A stretch of DNA of 64,000 nt from Muscardinus avellanarius (Eukaryota; Chordata; Mammalia; Rodentia; Gliridae), in the NCBI GenBank assembly GCA_963383645.1, contig OY726560.1, forward strand, positions 151,924,546 to 151,988,545. Direction: 5' to 3'. The translations under genes and the position numbers were made by a program. This document shows, piece after piece, positions 57,906-64,000 of the stretch (the stretch's first letter is position 1; every line of letters begins with the position of its first letter). A model generated the notes under the pieces. That model saw only the letters and a list, made by a program, of their open reading frames with translations, was not told the origin of the DNA and did not search any database.

Positions 57906-58499
57906 TGGTCTGAGGGCCGAGCCTGCAACACAGGGGTCTGTGGCCTTCCATGTCCATGCCATGGCCTGAGGGAAGATCAGTGGCTTAGACCCAGCTGCAG
58001 CTGTGAAGACATTGTGGGAAAAGCTATAGTGTAATTTTGGAAATGATTTCAGGTCAGTGCAGGAAGGGTTGTGGAACTCTATAATTGTATAAAGCAAATT
58101 CCTGGACTTGTTGACAGCTACCCTTTGCATGATCTAAAAGTCCTCTTGATCTTCTAATCAGTGGAGGCTTTGCTGCATCTCAGACGACTGAGCGGCCATA
58201 AACAGCCACTGCTAGTGTTGAATTGCACCTACTTCTCACCTGCCTGTGGCTGCGTTCTAGGTCTGTCTCACACTTGTTTCTTTGTGGAACAGCTGAGGCG
58301 TCATCTTCAATCTCAGTTAAGGCAGGCAAATTCTGTCTTGGTCTTCACCTGATATCCCCAGCTCACATGACACCACCTGCCGGATAATAGGTGCACAACA
58401 ATTACCCGTGTGACAGATGACTGCATAGGAAAAGAAGTTCAACAAGTCTTTGTCTTGGACATAGGCTTTAAAAAAGTCTTGTTGAGGTGGGGGTGGGGT
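57906..58499. other. Unassigned; left flank of the pseudogene
   Basis: No gene or repeat recognised. An open frame that starts at 58410 runs in frame into the PIP4K2B start. Confidence 0.5.
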
Positions 58500-58871
58500 C
58501 ATCGGGGAGGCCTGGGGCACTGGCTGTGCGCTGTCTCCGCTGCTACCCCTGCCCCGGGCATGCTGTCCAACTACACCAGCACCACGGTGGTGGTGGTGGC
58601 GCCGCTTAGCACCAGCAAGACCAAGACCAAAAAGAAGCGTTTCGTGAGCCAGAAAGTGAAGCTATTCTGGGCCAGCGAGCCGATCCTCAGCGTCCTGATG
58701 TGGGGGGTAAACCACACAATCAATGAGCTGAGCAATGTCCCTGTCCCTGTCATGCTAATGCCAGACGACTTCAAAGCCTCTAGCGAGATCAAGGTGGACA
58801 GTCATCTCTTCAGTAAGGAGAACCTCCCCAGCCTCTTTAAGTTTAAGGAGTACTGTCCCATGGTGTTCTGA
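58410..58871 (+). pseudogene. Open frame of 153 codons into the PIP4K2B copy
   Basis: The frame begins 50 codons upstream of the ancestral ATG and continues through the first 103 codons of the kinase before the TGA. The upstream 50 residues come from flank and copied 5' UTR. The product would be only the N-terminal quarter of the kinase, with no catalytic residues. I expect no function. Confidence 0.6.
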
Positions 58872-61800
58872 AATCTCTGCGAGAGGTTTGCAATTGCTGA
58901 TCGGATTACCAGAACTCAGTGACACGCAGTGCCCCCATCAACAGTGACAGCCAGGGCCGGTGTGGGACATGTTTCCTTGCCACCTGTGATCGGCGCTTTG
59001 TCATCAAGACGGTGTCAAGTGAGGATGTGGCTGAGATGCACAGCATCTTAAATATCACCAGTTCATAGTGGAGTGTCACGGCAACAAGCTTTTGCCACAG
59101 TTCCTAGGTATGTACCGACTGGCTGTGGACGGCGTGGAAACCTACATGGTGGTCACAGGAATGTGTTCAGCCATCGGCTCACTGCACACCGCAAGTATGA
59201 GCTCAATGGTTCTACAGTTGCCAGAGAAGCAAGCGATAAGAAGGCCAAGGACTTGCCCACGTTCAAAGACAATGACTGCCTCAAGGAAGGGCAGAAGCTG
59301 CACGTGGGAGAGGAGAGTAAAAAAAACTTCTTGGAGAAACTGAAGCAGAATGTTGAGTTCCTGGCTCAGCTGAAGATCACGGACTACAGTCTGCTACTGG
59401 GTATCCATGATGTGGACCAGGTCGAGCAGGAGGACATGGAGGAGCGGGTGGAGGAGGAGGAGTGCAAGAATGACAGGGTGGGTGGCAGCCTGCTGCGCTC
59501 CTACGGCACGCCTCCCGACAGCCCTGGCAACCTCCTCAGCTTCCCCTGGTTCTTCGGTACTGGGGAATTTGACCCCTCTGTTGATGTCTATGTCATGAAA
59601 ACCCATGAAAGTGCCCCCAAGAAGGAGATCTATTTCATGGCCATCACCAATATCCTCACGCCATATGATGCTAAGAAGAAAGCTGCACATGCTGCTAAAA
59701 TGGTGAAACATGGGCAGGGGCCGAGATCTCGACTGTGAACCCCGAGCAGTAGTCCAAACGCTTCAACGAGTTCATGGCCAGCATCCTGACGTAGTCACCT
59801 TCTACCTTCAGCTGGAGCCAGAGAGTGGGATGTGGGGTCAGGATCGGGAGAGATGGACTACGAGGGAGGGTGGGAGCAGCGATGGGTGGGAAGGCTTCAT
59901 AAAGACTGCACCTTTGCCACTGAGGCAGCCCTGACTGGAAGGAGGGCTGCCGCGTGCACATGCTCACAGGCTGCCACTCACCTGTGTACCCTGAGATTTT
60001 GTCTCCTGTTTGATCCAGGTTATAAAGGTACCTTGGTTTAAGATACCTTGGGGCTAGATGACTTTATGGGTTTATTTGGGTTTTATTCCTGAAATTTCAT
60101 TGCTCCAGGTCTGCTATTTATAATGACGTACGTCATCATCCTGGCCACCCCTCCCAGCCCTGCCCAGCTCTCAGGTCCCTTCGGTTAAAGAGGCGCCAAC
60201 AGGCCCTGCACAGGGTCTCACTCAGAGCACAGCTCTGATGCCAGCAAGGAGAAGAGTCAGGCACTTACAGCCCTGCCTGTTCACTCTCATCTGGTTTGTT
60301 TAATTTAACAGAGTATTCTGCATAATGTCCTCCACCTTTCCACCTTGGATTCAAGTGAAATGTTGCATTTTTACTCCTCCATCCTCTTCTGCAATGCTGT
60401 GTTCCCAAGGGAGCACTACAGACTGACACCTGACATCATGGATCAGCCAGAGACCTCTGAGGGGAGCGGGTCCATCCTCATGGGATCATAAGGGACGAGG
60501 GGACTGCCTGGCTCTCAGACAGCTGGTTCTCAGGAACCTGTGCTCATCACCAGAGGCTAGGGCTTCAGGTGTCCTTGGAGTTCAGATGTCTTCACTACCA
60601 GACCTGCCTCCCACTGGCTCAAGAGGAACTAGAAAGCACCTTTGGATGTATCAGGACTCTTGTGTTTAAATGGTTTTTTTCCATCTGAGAAAACCCCAGA
60701 AACGGATGCATATCAAATGAGGTCTTGTGAGCGCCATGGTTTCCTTCCTCCTGATCCCCAGTGCCCTCCCTGTTGGTGGCCGGCTTGTTGCCAGGGCCCG
60801 AGCTCTGAGTGCCTGGGTGCTCTTTGCAGACTCCCCTTCCAGCCCCAGGCCCACCATGGCAGTACCAGGCTCCTGGGCCCGTGGCTTCTCACTTGGACAG
60901 TTACAGTGAGCAAGGCGTCCTCACTGTGGTGTGGATCCAAGCCTGACGTTGCTTTTGTGTCGCTTGAGGATGTGACGGAAAATCCAATTTGCCGGCCCAA
61001 GCTTGGGTTTGGCCCAGCCGCAGAGCTGGTCCTTGTCCCTCTAGATTTGTGGCAGAAGTGTGGCCCACAGGTTTCCTTGGAAGGAGTGGCACCCTTCAGG
61101 ACTTCAGCACCCTCAGAGCCGGCCGCTGGCGCTCAGAAGCGAGCCACACATGCCCCGACCATCGGAGCCTGGTCCGCTAAGCAGGAAGTGGCCGGTTGCT
61201 CTACATGGGGGAGGCACATTCCTGCATCTTCCTACCCCCTCACTGGGGATTTGGGATGGCAGATGGTAAAACTTGTAGATAACCCCAAAGATGTGAAAAT
61301 TGGTTTGTGGAACCATTTTGAATAAATAGATGGTTTCCTGTGGTTCCCTCCAAATTTAGCACCTGGAGCAGGAACCGGTGCTCAGTGTCCTCCCCACAGA
61401 ATTTAGGTCAGAAAGGAGCAGAGACGGCATCCTTGGACTTCACTCAACTGCCCACTTGGGTGGGAGCCCTTCCTGGAGAGGCAGATGGGGGACCATTGGC
61501 CCCGCTCCAGGAAGGGCACCGGAGCTCTGAGGGGCAGCAGGACCACTAAGTTTCTTGGGAAGCACTTGGAACCGTGTGGCTCATGGACAGAATGGTTTTG
61601 ACCTAGGAAAGGGATTTTGTAGGAAAAATGTTTGGACTTGATTTCCCCACCTCATAATCAAGAGTGAAATTTTGGATCTGCTCCCAGTCAGGCCCAGCAC
61701 CTCCAAAGCTTGGAAGGCTGAGCCCCGGCAGCCTCCACAGCCTGGCCCTGCAGCTCCTCTGCACCCGGTCTGCTGATCATGTTACCATAACGTGTATGAA

Positions 61801-62035
61801 GTGTCACGCAATCTTATCGGTTAAAGCAACTACCAGGTATCTAACTTGTTTAACATTGTGTTTTATGGGTATATATATATATATACATATATATGTATAT
61901 TTATATGTATATGTATATATGTATATATGTATATATATGCATATATATTGTTTACATTTCGAGAATAGCATTCTGTTTCAAATGCTTTTTTTGTTTTTCT
62001 GGCAGTATTGTTGATTGGGTAAAAACATTTGAGGT
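58500..62035 (+). pseudogene. PIP4K2B: Processed pseudogene of PIP4K2B
   Basis: The parent enzyme phosphorylates phosphatidylinositol 5-phosphate at the 4-position. The copy of its coding region runs 58560-59794 without introns, the mark of a reverse-transcribed mRNA. Recognisable segments, in order, are [90 protein letters not shown] and KKAAHAAKMVKHG. Lesions: an Arg codon is TGA at 58869-58871; 4 bases are lost near 59050; 1 base is lost near 59156; one codon is missing near 59233; 1 base is lost near 59711; a Tyr codon is TAG at 59750-59752. The PIP-kinase DLKGS motif reads ELNGS, losing its lysine. Downstream, GC-rich non-repeat sequence with aataaa at 61322 is probably a long copied 3' UTR; its end near 62035 is inferred. 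No poly(A) tail or target duplication is visible. Confidence 0.93.
61870..61950. repeat. (TA)n-rich stretch
   Basis: Imperfect TA repeats with interspersed tgta and cata units. It lies within the presumed 3' UTR copy and gives the MYIYIYM-type low-complexity frames. Confidence 0.93.
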
Positions 62036-62039
62036 ATGG

Positions 62040-62245
62040 TTTGGTGGGTTTTGGATTTATTTTTTATTTATTTTATTTTTATTTATTTATTTATTTTTTA
62101 TTGGTGCCCTGTATTCATACATCATAGTGGGATACAAACTTTTGTACACATACATGCACACATCGCCCAGTCAGCCCCCACCCGATCCCCACCCCATTCC
62201 CTCCCCATCCCTCCTTCCCATGCTTGGCTTAGTGGTTGACATCTA
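62040..62245 (-). mobile_element. L1 3' end, reverse, with T-rich tail
   Basis: A T-rich stretch (about 62055-62100) is followed by attggtgccctgtattcatac, acatacatgcacacatcgcc and cccatgcttggcttagtgg. This is near-identical in order to the L1 3' UTR start at 11150-11310. Only about 150 bases of L1 are present, so it is severely 5'-truncated. Confidence 0.88.
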
Positions 62246-62439
62246 GTATTATAGCAATTTATCCAAAATTAAAAATGATAATCTCACATAACAGTTTCAT
62301 TTGTCTGATACCAAGCTTTTGATGACTTAAAGATAACATTTCAATATTTCTTTTTGCTTTCTTTCTTACCAGAGAATATTTTTTTTCTATTTTTTAGGTG
62401 AAACTATCATATATTTATATATTTATTTTTCAGAAAAAA
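62246..62439. other. Unassigned AT-rich stretch
   Basis: No element recognised with confidence. It may belong to the L1 that follows. Confidence 0.4.
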
Positions 62440-63128
62440 ATCTATCCTAATATGGAATATGGATTCTAGATACCCAAAACGATCTTGAAAAAAAAAAACA
62501 AAGCTAGAAGATATATATTTTCTGATTTCAAACCATATAAAGCTACAATAATTGAAACAGTGTAGTACTGTTCTAAAGGCAGATATATAAACCATTGGAG
62601 TTAAATACAAGCCTAGAGCTAAATTCTTCCCTATATTGTCAAGTTATTTTTGACAAGGTTTCCACGAACATTTGGTGGTGGAAATAATAATCTTTTAACT
62701 AAATATTGTTGAAAAATAATAATTACATGGAAAAGAATAAAATTGGACCCATACCTAATCCCATATACAAGTATTAACTCAAAATAGATAAAAGACCTAA
62801 ATATAAATCTTAAGACTATAAACTTTTAGGAGAAAATCTGGGTCATAAAACCTCACAACATTGAAATTGGCAGTGATTTCTTGGATATGATTTCAATGGC
62901 ACAGGCAACAGAAGAGTATACAAACTCCCTAAAAAATAAAAAAATATTGTATATCCAAAGACAATGTAAACAGACTTAAAAGTTACTAATAGAACGAGAT
63001 AAAATATTTCCAAATGCTATATCTGAAGGTATATTAATATTCCAACTAGACATCCTAAAAATTAACAACAATAAAGGCAAACAATACAATTTAGAGATAG
63101 GTAAAAGACTAACATAAATAATGAATCT
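62440..63128 (+). mobile_element. Old L1 ORF2 fragment, forward
   Basis: aacaaagctagaag, ataaagctacaataattgaaac, actcaaaatagataaaagacc, gagaaaatctgggtcataaaacc and ggtaaaagactaacataaat are in the order of the C-terminal part of L1 ORF2. There are many stops. The sequence breaks off near 63128 at the next L1. Confidence 0.8.
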
Positions 63129-64000
63129 CCACAGATAACCAATCTTAGTTGTCTGTTGGATAGAAAATCTTGTTTCTCTGGTTCTGGTGTGTGTTACCTA
63201 TTTCTTCTTTGTAGTTAATCTCTTTGAATATTTTCTCTAGCGCTGGTTTTGAAGACATAAATTCCTTCAGTTTCTGTTTGTCATGGAAGCTTCTTATTTT
63301 TCCATCTAATTTGATAGAAAGTTTTGCTGGGTAGGAAATTTTTGGCTGGAAGTTGTTTTCTTTCAGAGTTTGGAATATGTTACTCCAAGCCCTACTGGCT
63401 CTCATGACTTGGTTTGGGAAGTCTGGAGTGATTCTAATTGGCTTGCCTCTGAATGTCACTTGGCCATTTGTTTTTGTTGCCTTTAAGATTCTCTGCTTGG
63501 CTTCCACATTGGTCATTTTGACAATTATGTGGCGTGGGGATCCTCTTCTCCGATCCTGTCTAAAGGGAGTTCTATAAGTTTCCTGGATCTGTGTATCAAC
63601 CTCTTGCTCTATGTTTGGAAAATTTTCTGCTATTCCTTGAAGAGATTATTGATCCCTTTGGTATCACTTTCTTTTCCCTCCTCTATTCCAATTATTCTTA
63701 GGTTAGCTCTCTTAAAATGGGCCCATATTTCTTCAATGTCAGATTCCTGCTGTTGAATATTTTTTCCTAGATTAGAAACTATGCGTTCATTTTTGGAATG
63801 ATCATCTTCTAAGAGCGAGATTCTGTTCTCCATGTGGTCTAATCGGTTGTTTGTGCTTTGAATTGAGGCCTTTACTTCATTTATTGCATCCTTTATCTCT
63901 TTTTGGCTCTCTCTGAGTTCTTTTTGAAGCACCTCTATTATTTCTACAGTTATTTTCCTGATTTGATCTTCTAGAAATCTCTGATTTTCTGTTTTATCGG
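63129..64000 (-). mobile_element. L1 with ORF1, reverse, cut by window edge
   Basis: Two reverse frames, 63932-63630 and 63516-63145, together cover the coiled-coil part (NRLDHMENRISLLEDDHSKN) and the RNA-binding and C-terminal part (RGKPIRITPDFPNQVM, YPAKLSIKLDGK, SSKPALEKIFKEI) of L1 ORF1p, a nucleic-acid chaperone for retrotransposition. One frame change lies between them. ORF1 ends at 63145 and the element stops about 17 bases later, with neither ORF2 nor a 3' UTR next to it. The 5' part lies beyond 64000. Confidence 0.88.

Noticed and set aside
59394..59711. Reverse frame of 105 codons opposite the kinase copy
   Set aside because: Antisense shadow of the well-conserved PIP4K2B segment.
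60642..61325. Forward open frame of 227 codons
   Set aside because: It lies in the presumed copied 3' UTR of PIP4K2B. Several other frames on both strands are open over the same GC-rich stretch, and no domain is visible.
62090..63128. A single twin-primed L1 with inverted 5' part
   Set aside because: The reverse 3' end resembles the younger lineage L1 while the forward ORF2 fragment is much more decayed, so two separate insertions are more likely.
1..64000. CRISPR array, operon, phage or plasmid features
   Set aside because: Every regularly spaced repeat here is a microsatellite or a eukaryotic interspersed repeat, and the SINE, L1 and MaLR content shows a mammalian genome.

Overview
The window is nuclear DNA from a mammal, most probably a squirrel-family rodent (Sciuridae: squirrel, ground squirrel or marmot). 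About thirty copies of one short interspersed repeat are present. Full copies carry a B1-like left half (gtggtggcacacacctgtaat, followed by a cagcctcagcaacttag block) joined to an ID-like, tRNA-derived right half (gtagctcagaggtagaatg, then ggttcaatccccagtacc). That fused B1/ID structure is the SINE known from sciurids. Lineage-type L1 3' ends finishing in gcaccaataaaa, plus MaLR LTRs, MIR, MER5-type and old L1 remnants, fit the same placement. There are no operons, ribosome binding sites, CRISPR arrays or other prokaryotic features.

I found no intact protein-coding gene and no RNA gene. The only recognisable gene-derived sequence is a processed pseudogene of PIP4K2B (phosphatidylinositol 5-phosphate 4-kinase type 2 beta) at about 58500-62035. 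It is intronless and collinear with the mRNA. A premature stop, several frameshifts and a second late stop break it, and it appears to keep a long 3' UTR. All other open reading frames are short, lie in repeats or simple sequence, and look like no protein family I know.

Layout: 1-10 kb holds LTR fragments, two SINEs, a GA-rich MaLR-like LTR and a 157-bp block present twice, 1,284 bp apart. At 10.6-12.5 kb an LTR is split first by a SINE and then by a 5'-truncated L1, and the target duplications fix the order. From 12.7 to 32 kb there are SINEs, many ending in dinucleotide microsatellites, plus MaLR and old L1 pieces. At 36.3-38 kb an old L1 is split by a SINE and by a 730-bp solo LTR with a 5-bp target duplication. 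From 38 to 50 kb there is mostly unassigned AT-rich DNA with MIR, hAT and one full-length MaLR LTR. At 50.4-51.9 kb there is a probable LTR-retroelement block. At 54.0-55.2 kb there is a degenerate tandem array of about 185-bp units. The right end holds the PIP4K2B pseudogene, three L1 pieces in alternating orientation, and an L1 ORF1 running to the window edge.

The history readable here is insertion of reverse-transcribed elements into a gene-poor intergenic or deep intronic region. I see no evidence of a new biological system. The points most worth a second look are the nested insertions, the duplicated 157-bp block, the 185-bp array and the pseudogene.
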